Source: Achromobacter sp. Bel (GTDB lineage Bacteria > Pseudomonadota > Gammaproteobacteria > Burkholderiales > Burkholderiaceae_B). Taken from it: a stretch of 64,000 bases of DNA. The first letter of the stretch is position 1, and every line of letters begins with the position of its first letter. The stretch lies in NCBI RefSeq assembly GCF_012928505.1, contig NZ_JABBJN010000025.1, positions 1 through 64,000 of the forward strand. Direction: 5' to 3'. Made by a program: the position numbers and the translations under genes. This document shows, piece by piece, positions 1 through 7,792 of this stretch. The notes under the pieces were generated by a model. It saw only the letters and a program-made list of their open reading frames with translations, did no database searches and had not been told where the DNA came from.

Positions 1-1287
1 GCCGCGCAGCACCCGGTCCAGTTCCAGCACCGACTGGTACAGGACGCGGGTGCCGTCCAGCAGCTGCGCGGGTTCGATCCATTCCTCCGGGCAGTGGCTG
101 CGGCCGTTCAGGCACGGGATGAAGATCATGCCGATGGGGCCGGTGGGCGCCATGTACACGGCGTCGTGGCCCGCGCCGCTGGGCAGGCGCATCGACGCGT
201 AGCCCAGTTGGTCGGCCGCGGCCTTGACCGCGTCCATCACCCGCGGCGAGCAATCGGTGGGCTGCGCGCGGCTCAGTTGCGTGACGCCGGCCGTCAGGCG
301 CAGCGCCTTCAGGTCGTCGGCCACGCCCGCCATCAGCGTTTCGGGGAACGTGTCCAGAACGGCATTGCTGTCGCTGCGCATTTCCAGCGTCAGCTCCACC
401 CGGCCGGGCACGGCGTTGGCAGCGTTCGGGGTCATCGACAAGCGGCCCACGGTGGCCACCACGTAATGCGGATTACCGCTGGCGGCGCTGGCCTGGCGGC
501 TGGCGGCATCGATGATGCGGGCCGCGCCCACCAGCGCGTCGCGGCGGATGTCCATCGGCGTGGTGCCGGCGTGGTCGGGCTGGCCTTCCACCACGATCAG
601 CACGCGGCGGATGCCCACGATGTTGGTGACCACGCCAATCGGCAGGCCGCGGCTTTCCAGCACAGGACCTTGTTCGATATGCAGTTCGACGAACGCGGCG
701 GTGTCGCCCGCGCCGCGCAAGGGCGCACTCAGCGCGCCCGGGTCGCCGCCGATGCGGGCGATGCCTTGGGCCAGCGTCTCGCCGTCCGGGTTGCGGGCGG
801 CCAGCATGTCCGCCGACAGTTGGCCGGAGAGCGCGCGGCTGCCCACGCACGAGATGCCGTAGTCGCTGGGCTCTTCGGACAGGAAGTCGATGACCTCGAA
901 CGGATGCGCCAGTTCGATGCCGTGCTCCTGCATTGTGTGCGCGACTTCGATGCCGGCCAGGACACCGATGATGCCGTCAAAGCGGCCGCCGGCCATGACG
1001 GTGTCGCAATGCGAACCGGTGGCAATCGGCTTGCGGGCGGGGTCGCGCCCGGCGCGGGTGCCGATCAGGTTGCCGCCGGCGTCCAGGCGGGTGGCGAGGC
1101 CCGCGGCTTCGAACTCGCCGCGCAGCCAGGCGCGGGCCTCGTCGAACAGCGGCGAAAAGGCGCGTCGCGTCCAGGGGACGTCGGGCAGGGTGAATCGGGA
1201 CAGGGCGTCAACGCGGGCCCACAGACGGTCGGCATTGAGTGGGGGGAACTGGGGGGAAGGCGAGGCGGGGGGTGTTGCGTGCGGCAT
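1..1287 (-). CDS. M20-family Zn-dependent carbamoylase/allantoate amidohydrolase, 3' end cut off
   Basis: The reading frame is open from an ATG at 1287 to the window edge, giving 429 codons without a stop, so the C-terminal end is missing. The protein looks like the hydantoinase/carbamoylase branch of peptidase family M20, which hydrolyses N-carbamoyl amino acids, ureidopropionate or allantoate in the cytoplasm. Visible metal-site motifs are GSHCDT (His about 93), GGRFDG (Asp about 104), SEEPSDYG (Glu about 139), ELHIEQGP near residue 200 and GAGHDA near residue 390. The dimerisation-domain motif DHAGTTPM lies near residue 235. The gene runs in the same direction as the downstream-numbered hydratase gene but 120 bp separate them. 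The exact substrate cannot be read from the sequence. Long open frames on the other strand are codon-usage shadows. Confidence 0.88.
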   Translation of the reverse strand, partial: MPHATPPASPSPQFPPLNADRLWARVDALSRFTLPDVPWTRRAFSPLFDEARAWLRGEFEAAGLATRLDAGGNLIGTRAGRDPARKPIATGSHCDTVMAGGRFDGIIGVLAGIEVAHTMQEHGIELAHPFEVIDFLSEEPSDYGISCVGSRALSGQLSADMLAARNPDGETLAQGIARIGGDPGALSAPLRGAGDTAAFVELHIEQGPVLESRGLPIGVVTNIVGIRRVLIVVEGQPDHAGTTPMDIRRDALVGAARIIDAASRQASAASGNPHYVVATVGRLSMTPNAANAVPGRVELTLEMRSDSNAVLDTFPETLMAGVADDLKALRLTAGVTQLSRAQPTDCSPRVMDAVKAAADQLGYASMRLPSGAGHDAVYMAPTGPIGMIFIPCLNGRSHCPEEWIEPAQLLDGTRVLYQSVLELDRVLRG

Positions 1288-1407
1288 GAAGATTCCTGAA
1301 GATGCGCCATGGATTATGTCATGGCGGTCGCGCGCGCCCGGACGCATCGTTCAAGAGGTCGCGAAAGGCGAATCGCCACGTGGGGAATCGCCGACCGCGC
1401 GGCGCCA

Positions 1408-2202
1408 TCAGGACGCCAGGCGCCACGACGGTTCGCGCTTCTCGAGGAAAGCGGCCACGCCTTCACGGGCTTCTTCGGTGCTGCGGCAGGCCGCGATGCG
1501 TTCAACGGTGTCGGCAATCAGCGCGGCGTCGATGGGCTGGCCGGCAAAGTCGCGGACCAGCCGCTTGCTGGCCTGGACGGCGTCGGGGCCGTTGGCGCAC
1601 AGCGTGCGGCAGATCGCCTCGGCCTCGTCGTGCAGCCGCTCGGCCGGTACCGCGTCGTGCAGCAGCCCCAGGCGCAGCGCGGTGGCCGCGTCGAAGCGCT
1701 CGGCGGTCAGGAAATAGCGGTTGGCCGCGCGTTCGCCCATGGCGCGGATCACATAGGGGCTGATGGTGGCCGGCAGCAGGCCCAAGCGGGTTTCAGACAG
1801 GCAGAAGTGCGCGCTGTCCGCGGCGATGGCGATGTCGCAGGCCGAGAGCAAGCCCATGCCGCCAGCGTAGGCGTCGCCGTTTACGCACGCCACCACGGGC
1901 TTGGGGCAGGCCCAGATCGTGTGCAGCATGTCGGCCAGCCGGGTGGCATCGGCGCGATTGTCGGCGTCGGTATGCGTGGCCATCTTGCGCATCCAGTTCA
2001 GGTCGCCGCCCGCGCAGAATGCCTTGCCGGCGCCGGTCAACAGCAGCACGCGCACACGGGGATCCTGCGCCGCCTGCCTGACGGCGCGGGTCAGCGCGGC
2101 AATCAGGGTTTCGTCGAAGGCATTGCGCATGTCGGGACGGTTCAGCGTCAGGCGGACGATGGCCCCGTCGTGGGCGACGTCCAGGGGGGCGTGCAGAGTC
2201 AT
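1408..2202 (-). CDS. Enoyl-CoA hydratase/isomerase family protein, LiuC/AtuE-like
   Basis: This 264-residue crotonase-fold protein is the right length for an enoyl-CoA hydratase. The ATG at 2202 is preferred over an in-frame upstream start because AGGAG lies 7 bases before it. The oxyanion-hole segment AFCAGGDLNWM is present. The first catalytic Glu of classical crotonases is a Gly here (AGGMGLLSACD), while the second is kept in LSETRLGLLPA. That pattern, with PATISPYVIRAMG, is what I know from 3-methylglutaconyl-CoA and isohexenylglutaconyl-CoA hydratases (LiuC, AtuE). Hydration of a branched 2-enoyl-CoA is therefore a reasonable inference, not proof. It is divergent from the reductase gene at 2340, and the shared region carries two TATTGA-N7-TCA motifs that are candidate TetR operators. 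Confidence 0.85.
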   Translation of the reverse strand: MTLHAPLDVAHDGAIVRLTLNRPDMRNAFDETLIAALTRAVRQAAQDPRVRVLLLTGAGKAFCAGGDLNWMRKMATHTDADNRADATRLADMLHTIWACPKPVVACVNGDAYAGGMGLLSACDIAIAADSAHFCLSETRLGLLPATISPYVIRAMGERAANRYFLTAERFDAATALRLGLLHDAVPAERLHDEAEAICRTLCANGPDAVQASKRLVRDFAGQPIDAALIADTVERIAACRSTEEAREGVAAFLEKREPSWRLAS

Positions 2203-2218
2203 GCCGGGTCTCCTGTTG

Positions 2219-2237
2219 TATTGAATAGGGCTCAATA
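2219..2237. promoter_or_regulatory. Candidate TetR operator 1 (TATTGA-N7-TCAATA)
   Basis: This is a perfect 6+6 inverted repeat with a 7-bp spacer, 17 bp upstream of the hydratase start. The same architecture recurs at 2304 and 3993, all beside genes grouped around the TetR gene at 3215-3958. Assignment to that regulator is inference. Confidence 0.6.
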
Positions 2238-2303
2238 AGCCAGGTGCTACTAGTCAATGATTCTAGGGCTATTTTGAGTAATTCGCGATGCAATCTGATC
2301 AAG

Positions 2304-2322
2304 TATTGAGTTATCCTCAAAA
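2304..2322. promoter_or_regulatory. Candidate TetR operator 2 (TATTGA-N7-TCAAAA)
   Basis: This second copy of the TATTGA-N7-TCA motif lies 18 bp upstream of the ATG at 2340, where a repressor would block transcription or early elongation of the reductase gene. The right half-site deviates from perfect symmetry at one base. Confidence 0.5.
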
Positions 2323-2339
2323 AAATAACGGAGCGAGAC

Positions 2340-3269
2340 ATGAATCCACAATTGGGCGGCGCCGCCGCCGACCAGCGCTACGCATCGGTGTTCCGGCCCG
2401 GGCTGTACGACGGCAAGACCATCGTGGTGACGGGCGGCGGCAGCGGCCTGGGACGCTGCACCGCGCACGAATTGGCGGCGCTGGGAGCGAGCCTGGCACT
2501 GGTCGGTCGCAAGCTGGACAAGCTTGAGGCGGCGGGCCAAGAGATTGCCCGTATCTATCCGGAGGCGGCCGGGCGCATCAGCCTGCATGCCTGCGATATC
2601 CGCGACGAGGCCGGCGTGCGCGGCGCGGTCACCGACGTGCTGGCCCGGCATGGCGCCATCGACGGCCTGTTCAATTGCGCGGGCGGGCAGTTTCCGGCGC
2701 CGTTGGACCGCATCAGCTTCAACGGCTGGAACGCGGTGGTGCAGAACAATCTGCACGGCACCTTCCTGATGGCGCGCGAGGTCTATACGCAGCACATGCG
2801 CCAGCACGGCGGGGCCATCGTCAACATGCTGGCGGACATCTGGGGCGGCATGCCGGGCATGGGGCATTCGGGCGCGGCGCGCGCCGGTGTCTGGAATCTG
2901 ACCGAGACCGCGGCCTGCGAATGGGCACATGCGGGTGTGCGCGTCAATGCGGTGGCGCCGGGCTGGATCGCGTCCAGCGGCATGGACAGCTACGACGACC
3001 AATACCGCGCCGTGCTGCGCGAACTGAAGACCAAGGTGCCCCTGCAACGCTTCGGCACCGAGGCGGAACTGGCGGCGGCGGTCGTGTTCCTGCTGTCGCC
3101 CGCAGCCGCGTTCATCAATGGCAGCGTCATCCGCGTGGATGGCGGCGTGCCCAACGCGCGGCACTCCTGGTCGCTGCAGCCCGCCGAGCGCGGCGAGGTC
3201 TACAACGGCTTTCCTCAGTACGTGCCGCCGTCCTTGTTCTTGGACTCGTCGGACGCTTCTGACGCCTGA
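2340..3269 (+). CDS. SDR oxidoreductase, PECR-like (trans-2-enoyl-CoA reductase type)
   Basis: This 309-residue short-chain dehydrogenase/reductase has the cofactor motif TGGGSGLG near residues 31-38 and the NCAG structural motif near 112. The canonical YxxxK catalytic pair is replaced: the helix reads HSGAARAGV, with Ser where Tyr and Arg where Lys normally sit. I recall the same HSGAARAG sequence from mammalian peroxisomal trans-2-enoyl-CoA reductase (PECR), a divergent SDR group acting on acyl-CoA thioesters. The C-terminal DGG and HSW motifs also fit that group. The likely reaction is NADPH-dependent reduction of a 2-enoyl-CoA. The gene sits between two candidate TetR operators and its 3' end overlaps the convergent TetR gene by 55 bp. 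Confidence 0.82.
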   Translation: MNPQLGGAAADQRYASVFRPGLYDGKTIVVTGGGSGLGRCTAHELAALGASLALVGRKLDKLEAAGQEIARIYPEAAGRISLHACDIRDEAGVRGAVTDVLARHGAIDGLFNCAGGQFPAPLDRISFNGWNAVVQNNLHGTFLMAREVYTQHMRQHGGAIVNMLADIWGGMPGMGHSGAARAGVWNLTETAACEWAHAGVRVNAVAPGWIASSGMDSYDDQYRAVLRELKTKVPLQRFGTEAELAAAVVFLLSPAAAFINGSVIRVDGGVPNARHSWSLQPAERGEVYNGFPQYVPPSLFLDSSDASDA

Positions 3270-3958
3270 AGCCGATGCAGGGCGTCGCGCACTTCTCCAC
3301 GGAACCGGGCCAGCGCCAGGGCGTCCTGGCGGGGCGGCTGCAAGGCCTGCCACAGGAAGCCGACCAACTGGTCGGCGGTGGCCGCCACGTCCACCCGCGC
3401 GCCGCGCAGGATGGCGTCCCACAGCACGTGCTCCATCGGGCCGTAGACCGACGAACGCAACAGCCGCAAGGGCATGTCCCGGCGGATGTCGCCGTCGGCC
3501 TGGCCCTGGGCCAGGATGCGCATCAGCGGCGCGGTGTAGCGGCGCTGCAGCCCGGCGTAGACCTCGCCGAAATCGTCATTGCGGGCACGCCCCTCGGACA
3601 GGATGAAGGCGCACAGCCCCGGCCCTTCGGCCAGCAGGTGGCGCAGGTGCGTATGCACCAGGTAGTGCAGCTGGGCGCGAGCGCCCTGCACGTGGGGCAG
3701 GCTGTCTTCCACCTTGCCGATGATCTCGTCGTACCAATCGCTGATCACCCGTACGCACAGTTCCCGCTTGCCGCCGAAGTAGGTGAAGATCGTGGCTTCG
3801 GACACGCCCAGCCGCTGGGCGATCTCGGTCGTCGTGGCCGCCTGGAAACCGGCTTCCGAAAAGACCTGGCGGGCCATGTGCAGGATGTCGCGGATGCGCT
3901 GTTCGGACTTGGCGCTGGCCGGTGGGCGGCGGATCGGGACGACTGGGGGTTTTTCCAT
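3215..3958 (-). CDS. TetR-family transcriptional regulator
   Basis: The N-terminal 65 residues form a TetR DNA-binding domain. ILHMARQVFSEAGF is the first helix, and TTEIAQRLGVSEATIFTYFGGK is the helix-turn-helix followed by the typical YF-x-x-K ending. The C-terminal part (residues about 80-225) is a ligand-binding region with no specific signature. The length of 247 residues is slightly above average because of an N-terminal proline-rich stretch. It is divergent from the acyl-CoA synthetase gene and convergent with the reductase gene. The TATTGA-N7-TCA motif occurs in both regulatory regions flanking this unit, so it probably represses the synthetase, hydratase and reductase genes and itself. 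An acyl-CoA is a plausible inducer, by analogy with FadR-type TetR proteins. Confidence 0.9.
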   Translation of the reverse strand: MEKPPVVPIRRPPASAKSEQRIRDILHMARQVFSEAGFQAATTTEIAQRLGVSEATIFTYFGGKRELCVRVISDWYDEIIGKVEDSLPHVQGARAQLHYLVHTHLRHLLAEGPGLCAFILSEGRARNDDFGEVYAGLQRRYTAPLMRILAQGQADGDIRRDMPLRLLRSSVYGPMEHVLWDAILRGARVDVAATADQLVGFLWQALQPPRQDALALARFRGEVRDALHRLQASEASDESKNKDGGTY

Positions 3959-3992
3959 GCGGACGGCAAAGGGGCGGGTAGGCGGGGCTTAT

Positions 3993-4011
3993 TATTGAGC
4001 CAGGGTCAGGC
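3993..4011. promoter_or_regulatory. Candidate TetR operator 3 (TATTGA-N7-TCAGGC)
   Basis: The left half-site and spacer length match the sites at 2219 and 2304, while the right half keeps only TCA. It lies between the divergent TetR and acyl-CoA synthetase genes. The ten bases TTATTGAGCC here also occur in reverse orientation at 2229-2238. Confidence 0.45.
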
Positions 4012-4059
4012 AAGTTGAGCAAGCCCTGGATGATCCATAACAACATCAGAGACGAAACC

Positions 4060-5682
4060 ATGCTGTCCCGAGCGGAATCCTATAAGCAGCTTGTGTCCCA
4101 ATTCCAATGGCAGGTGCCGGCGGCGTTCAATATCGGCGTCGACGCCTGCGACAAGTGGGCGGACGGCAGCGGACGGGTGGCCCTGATCTACGAAAAGAGC
4201 GACGGCGCGCAAACGCGCTACACCTTCGACGACATCAAGGCGCAGTCCAACCGCCTGGCGCACAGCCTCACGCGCCACGGGGTGCGGCGCGGCGACCGCG
4301 TGGCGGTGTATTTGCCGCAAGCGCCCGAGACTGCCGTGACGCACATCGCCGTCTACAAGATGGGCGCGGTGGCGGTGCCGCTGTTCACGCTGTTCGGCGT
4401 CGACGCCATCCAGTACCGGCTGGCCAACAGCGGCGCGGCGGCGCTGGTGACCGACGCCGAGGGTTGCCGCAAGCTGCGCGAAATCCGCGCCAGCCTGCCG
4501 GACCTGAAGGTCATCTATTGCATCGACGGCGAAGGCGAGGGCGGCGCGGTGCCGTTCCATCCGGCGCTGGCCGCCGAGTCCGACGACTACACCCCGGTGG
4601 CGACGGCGGCGGACGACCCCGCAGTCATCATCTATACGTCGGGTACCACGGGTAAGCCCAAGGGCGCGCTGCATGCGCATCGCGTCCTGCTGGGACATCT
4701 GCCCGGCGTGGAGATGTCGCACGAATTCTTCCCTGAAAACGCCAGGCTGATGTGGACGCCGGCCGACTGGGCATGGATCGGCGGCCTGCTGGACGTGCTG
4801 CTGCCGTCGTGGCACCACGGCGTGCCCGTGCTGGCGCGCCGCTTCGAGAAGTTCGACGGCACGTCGGCCCTGGAACTGATGGCGCGCCATGGCGTGACCC
4901 ACACCTTTTTACCGCCCACCGCGCTGAAGATGATGCGCGGCGCGGCCTATCCCGACGCGGCGGGCCCCTTGGCCCTGCGCTCGGTGGCCAGCGGCGGCGA
5001 ATCGCTGGGGGCCGAACTGATCGACTGGGGCCGCCGCGTGCTGGGTGTCACCATCAATGAGTTCTACGGGCAGACCGAATGCAACATGCTGGTGTCGTCG
5101 TGCTCGTCGCTGTTCGATCCGGAAATCGGCGCGATCGGCCGCGCGGCGCCCGGACACCGGGTGGCTATTGTGGATGAGCAGGGCGTGGAAGTGGCCGATG
5201 GACAAGAGGGCAACATCGGCGTATTGCGACCCGACCCCGTCATGTTCCTGGGCTACTGGAACAACCCCGAGGCCACCGCCGAGAAATTCGTGGGCGACTA
5301 CCTGCTGACTGGCGACCTGGGCGTGCGCGACGCGCAAGGCTTCATCCGCTTCGTGGGCCGCAACGACGACGTCATTACCAGCGCCGGCTACCGCATCGGC
5401 CCGGCCCCCATCGAAGACTGCCTGATCGGCCATCCCGCCGTGCGCATGGCTGCGGTGGTGGGGGTGCCCGACGAGCAGCGCACGGAAATCGTGATGGCCT
5501 ATGTGGTGCTGAACGACGGCTTCGACGGCGACGACGCGCTGGTCAAGGCGTTGCAGGCCCATGTCCGCACGCGGTTGGCCGCGCACGAATACCCGCGTGC
5601 GATCCGGTTTGTAACCAGTTTGCCGACAACCGCCACGGGCAAGATCATCCGCAGGGAGTTGCGTGACGGCCGGTATGTCTGA
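4060..5682 (+). CDS. AMP-dependent acyl-CoA synthetase (AcsA/MACS-like)
   Basis: This 540-residue member of the ANL superfamily activates a carboxylic acid with ATP to an acyl-AMP and then to the CoA thioester. The start at 4060 (MLSRAESYKQL) fits related proteins better than the in-frame ATG at 4030. Motifs in order are YTSGTTGKPKGA (phosphate loop, about 190), the substrate/adenylate motif FYGQTECN (about 340), LLTGDLG with its ribose-binding Asp (about 415), the hinge region RNDDVITSAGYRIG, and PTTATGKIIRREL with the catalytic Lys near residue 530. The closest families are medium-chain or branched acyl-CoA synthetases. It may feed the neighbouring hydratase and reductase, and the shared operator motif supports joint control. 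The substrate is not evident. Confidence 0.9.
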   Translation: MLSRAESYKQLVSQFQWQVPAAFNIGVDACDKWADGSGRVALIYEKSDGAQTRYTFDDIKAQSNRLAHSLTRHGVRRGDRVAVYLPQAPETAVTHIAVYKMGAVAVPLFTLFGVDAIQYRLANSGAAALVTDAEGCRKLREIRASLPDLKVIYCIDGEGEGGAVPFHPALAAESDDYTPVATAADDPAVIIYTSGTTGKPKGALHAHRVLLGHLPGVEMSHEFFPENARLMWTPADWAWIGGLLDVLLPSWHHGVPVLARRFEKFDGTSALELMARHGVTHTFLPPTALKMMRGAAYPDAAGPLALRSVASGGESLGAELIDWGRRVLGVTINEFYGQTECNMLVSSCSSLFDPEIGAIGRAAPGHRVAIVDEQGVEVADGQEGNIGVLRPDPVMFLGYWNNPEATAEKFVGDYLLTGDLGVRDAQGFIRFVGRNDDVITSAGYRIGPAPIEDCLIGHPAVRMAAVVGVPDEQRTEIVMAYVVLNDGFDGDDALVKALQAHVRTRLAAHEYPRAIRFVTSLPTTATGKIIRRELRDGRYV

Positions 5683-5721
5683 GCGGTCTCAACCCGTGAC
5701 AAACTCGTCCATGTGGATGGG

Positions 5722-5752
5722 TTGACGGGTTGCCCGGCGCTGCAAGTATGAT
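5722..5752 (+). promoter_or_regulatory. Candidate pckG promoter
   Basis: TTGACG at 5722-5727 and TATGAT at 5747-5752 resemble sigma-70 hexamers, with a long 19-bp spacer. Transcription would start near 5759, just before the hairpin at 5765. Confidence 0.4.
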
Positions 5753-5764
5753 GGCGCAAATTAC

Positions 5765-5792
5765 ATACGGCCCCACGCAATTGGGGCCGTAT
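5765..5792 (+). promoter_or_regulatory. Hairpin in the pckG leader
   Basis: ATACGGCCCC and GGGGCCGTAT form a perfect 10-bp stem with an 8-base loop, 31 bp upstream of the pckG start codon. There is no following T-run, so a 5' mRNA-stabilising or regulatory stem is more likely than an intrinsic terminator for the upstream synthetase gene. Confidence 0.5.
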
Positions 5793-5823
5793 CACCATTT
5801 GTCTAAGTATGGAGATAGCCCCA

Positions 5824-7680
5824 ATGAATAAGCCATTGGATGGGGGCCTTGCGGCGTTGAACGTGCCGGCCTACGTCAAACATCGCGGCCTGATCGACTG
5901 GGTGGCCAGTTTTGTCGCGTTGGCCAAGCCGGATCGCGTCGTGTGGTGCGACGGATCGCAAGAAGAATATGATCGCCTGTGTGAACAGATGGTCCAGTCG
6001 GGCACGATGCGCAGGCTGAATCCCGCCAAGCGGCCCAATTCCTTTCTGGCCTGCTCGGATCCTTCCGACGTCGCGCGCGTCGAAGACCGCACCTTCATCT
6101 GTTCGGACCGGCCTGAAGACGCCGGCCCCACCAACAACTGGGCCGACCCGGCCCAGATGCGCGACACGCTCAACGGCCTGTTCGACGGCGCCATGCGCGG
6201 CCGCACCCTGTATGTCGTGCCGTTCTCGATGGGCCCGCTGGGCTCGGACATCGCCCACATCGGCGTGGAACTCTCCGACAGCCCCTATGTGGCCGTGAAC
6301 ATGCGCATCATGACGCGCATGGGCAAGCAGGTCTACGACGTGCTGGGTACGGACGGCGATTTCGTGCCTTGCGTGCACTCCGTGGGCAAGCCCCTGGCCG
6401 CCGGCGAAGCCGACGTGGCCTGGCCGTGCAACCCCACCAAGTACATCGTGCATTTCCCCAAAAGCCGCGAGATCTGGAGCTACGGCTCGGGCTATGGCGG
6501 CAACGCGCTGCTGGGCAAGAAGTGCTTTGCGCTGCGTATCGCCTCCACGATGGGGCGCGACCAGGGCTGGCTGGCCGAACACATGCTAATCCTGGGCGTA
6601 ACCTCGCCCAAGGGCCGCAAATACCATGTGGCCGCCGCGTTCCCGTCCGCCTGCGGCAAGACCAATTTCGCCATGCTGATTCCGCCGCAGGGCATGGATG
6701 GCTGGAAGGTCACCACCATCGGCGACGACATCGCCTGGATCAAGCCGGGCGCCGACGGCCGCCTGCACGCCATCAACCCGGAAGCCGGCTATTTCGGCGT
6801 GGCCCCGGGCACCAGCGAGCAAACCAACTTCAACGCCATGGCCACCTTGAAGGCCAACGTGATCTTCACCAACGTGGCGCTGACCGATGACGGCGACGTC
6901 TGGTGGGAAGGCATGACCGACACGCCGCCCGCGCACCTGATCGACTGGCAGGGCCAGGACTGGACGCCCGCCATCGCGCGCGAAACCGGCCGCAAGGCCG
7001 CGCACCCGAACGCGCGCTTCACCGCGCCGGCCGCGCAATGCCCGTCCATCGACCCGGAATGGGAAAACCCCCAGGGCGTGGTCATCGACGCCTTCATCTT
7101 CGGCGGCCGCCGCTCCACCACGGTGCCGCTGGTGACCGAGGCGCGCAACTGGGTCGAAGGCGTCTACATGGCCGCGACGATGGGTTCGGAAACCACTGCC
7201 GCCGCCGTCGGGCAGCAGGGCGTGGTGCGCCGCGACCCCTTCGCCATGCTGCCGTTCTGCGGCTACAACATGAGCGACTACTTCAACCACTGGCTGAAGC
7301 TGGGCAAGCAGATGGAAGCCGCCGGCGCCACCTTGCCGCGCATCTACTGCGTCAACTGGTTCCGCAAGGGCCCGGACGGCAAGTTCGTCTGGCCCGGCTT
7401 CGGCGAAAACATGCGCGTGCTGCGCTGGATGCTGGGCCGCATCGACGGCCAGTCCAAGGGCGTGGACCAGGTGTTCGGCATTTCGCCCAGCTATCAGGAC
7501 ATCGATTGGACGGGGCTGGAGTTCACGCCGGACAAATTCGACCAGGTCATGTCGGTGGACGCCGCCGCCTGGCGCGACGAACTGGCACTGCATGACGAGC
7601 TGTTCGGCCAATTGGCCCAGGGCCTGCCCGAAGACCTGCCGGCCACCAAGGCCAAGATCGAAGGGCGCCTGGCAGCCTGA
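5824..7680 (+). CDS. pckG: Phosphoenolpyruvate carboxykinase (GTP)
   Basis: The 618-residue product is the full usual length of GTP-dependent PEP carboxykinase, which converts oxaloacetate and GTP to PEP, GDP and CO2 as the entry step of gluconeogenesis. The ATG at 5824 is chosen because GGAG lies 8 bases upstream; an in-frame ATG at 5809 lacks this. The kinase-1 phosphate loop FPSACGKTN (about 273-281) contains the reactive Cys of the GTP family. The metal-binding GDDIAWI (about 300) and the substrate region [11 protein letters not shown] (about 222) are also present. The gene is monocistronic, with its own candidate promoter, a leader hairpin and a strong terminator. In an organism rich in catabolic routes that end in TCA-cycle acids, this enzyme supplies sugar precursors. 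Confidence 0.98.
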   Translation: MNKPLDGGLAALNVPAYVKHRGLIDWVASFVALAKPDRVVWCDGSQEEYDRLCEQMVQSGTMRRLNPAKRPNSFLACSDPSDVARVEDRTFICSDRPEDAGPTNNWADPAQMRDTLNGLFDGAMRGRTLYVVPFSMGPLGSDIAHIGVELSDSPYVAVNMRIMTRMGKQVYDVLGTDGDFVPCVHSVGKPLAAGEADVAWPCNPTKYIVHFPKSREIWSYGSGYGGNALLGKKCFALRIASTMGRDQGWLAEHMLILGVTSPKGRKYHVAAAFPSACGKTNFAMLIPPQGMDGWKVTTIGDDIAWIKPGADGRLHAINPEAGYFGVAPGTSEQTNFNAMATLKANVIFTNVALTDDGDVWWEGMTDTPPAHLIDWQGQDWTPAIARETGRKAAHPNARFTAPAAQCPSIDPEWENPQGVVIDAFIFGGRRSTTVPLVTEARNWVEGVYMAATMGSETTAAAVGQQGVVRRDPFAMLPFCGYNMSDYFNHWLKLGKQMEAAGATLPRIYCVNWFRKGPDGKFVWPGFGENMRVLRWMLGRIDGQSKGVDQVFGISPSYQDIDWTGLEFTPDKFDQVMSVDAAAWRDELALHDELFGQLAQGLPEDLPATKAKIEGRLAA

Positions 7681-7696
7681 CCGCTGACTGCGTCTG

Positions 7697-7735
7697 AAAA
7701 GCCCGTGTGCCGCATAGGCACGCGGGCTTTTCTAT
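7697..7735 (+). terminator. Intrinsic terminator of pckG
   Basis: A 15-bp stem (AAAAGCCCGTGTGCC with GGCACGCGGGCTTTT, one G-U pair) closes a 5-base loop and runs into TTTTCTATTT. It starts 16 bp after the pckG stop codon. Confidence 0.92.
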
Positions 7736-7792
7736 TTCATGATGACTTTTTCCCAGGGCATTGCGAGCCTGCGGGGTATTTGAGGAGTCATT

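Noticed and set aside
94-1299. A 401-codon open frame on the plus strand
   Set aside because: It encodes a His/Arg/Gly/Ala-rich sequence with no domain and lies opposite the well-conserved M20 hydrolase. It is a shadow produced by high GC at codon third positions.
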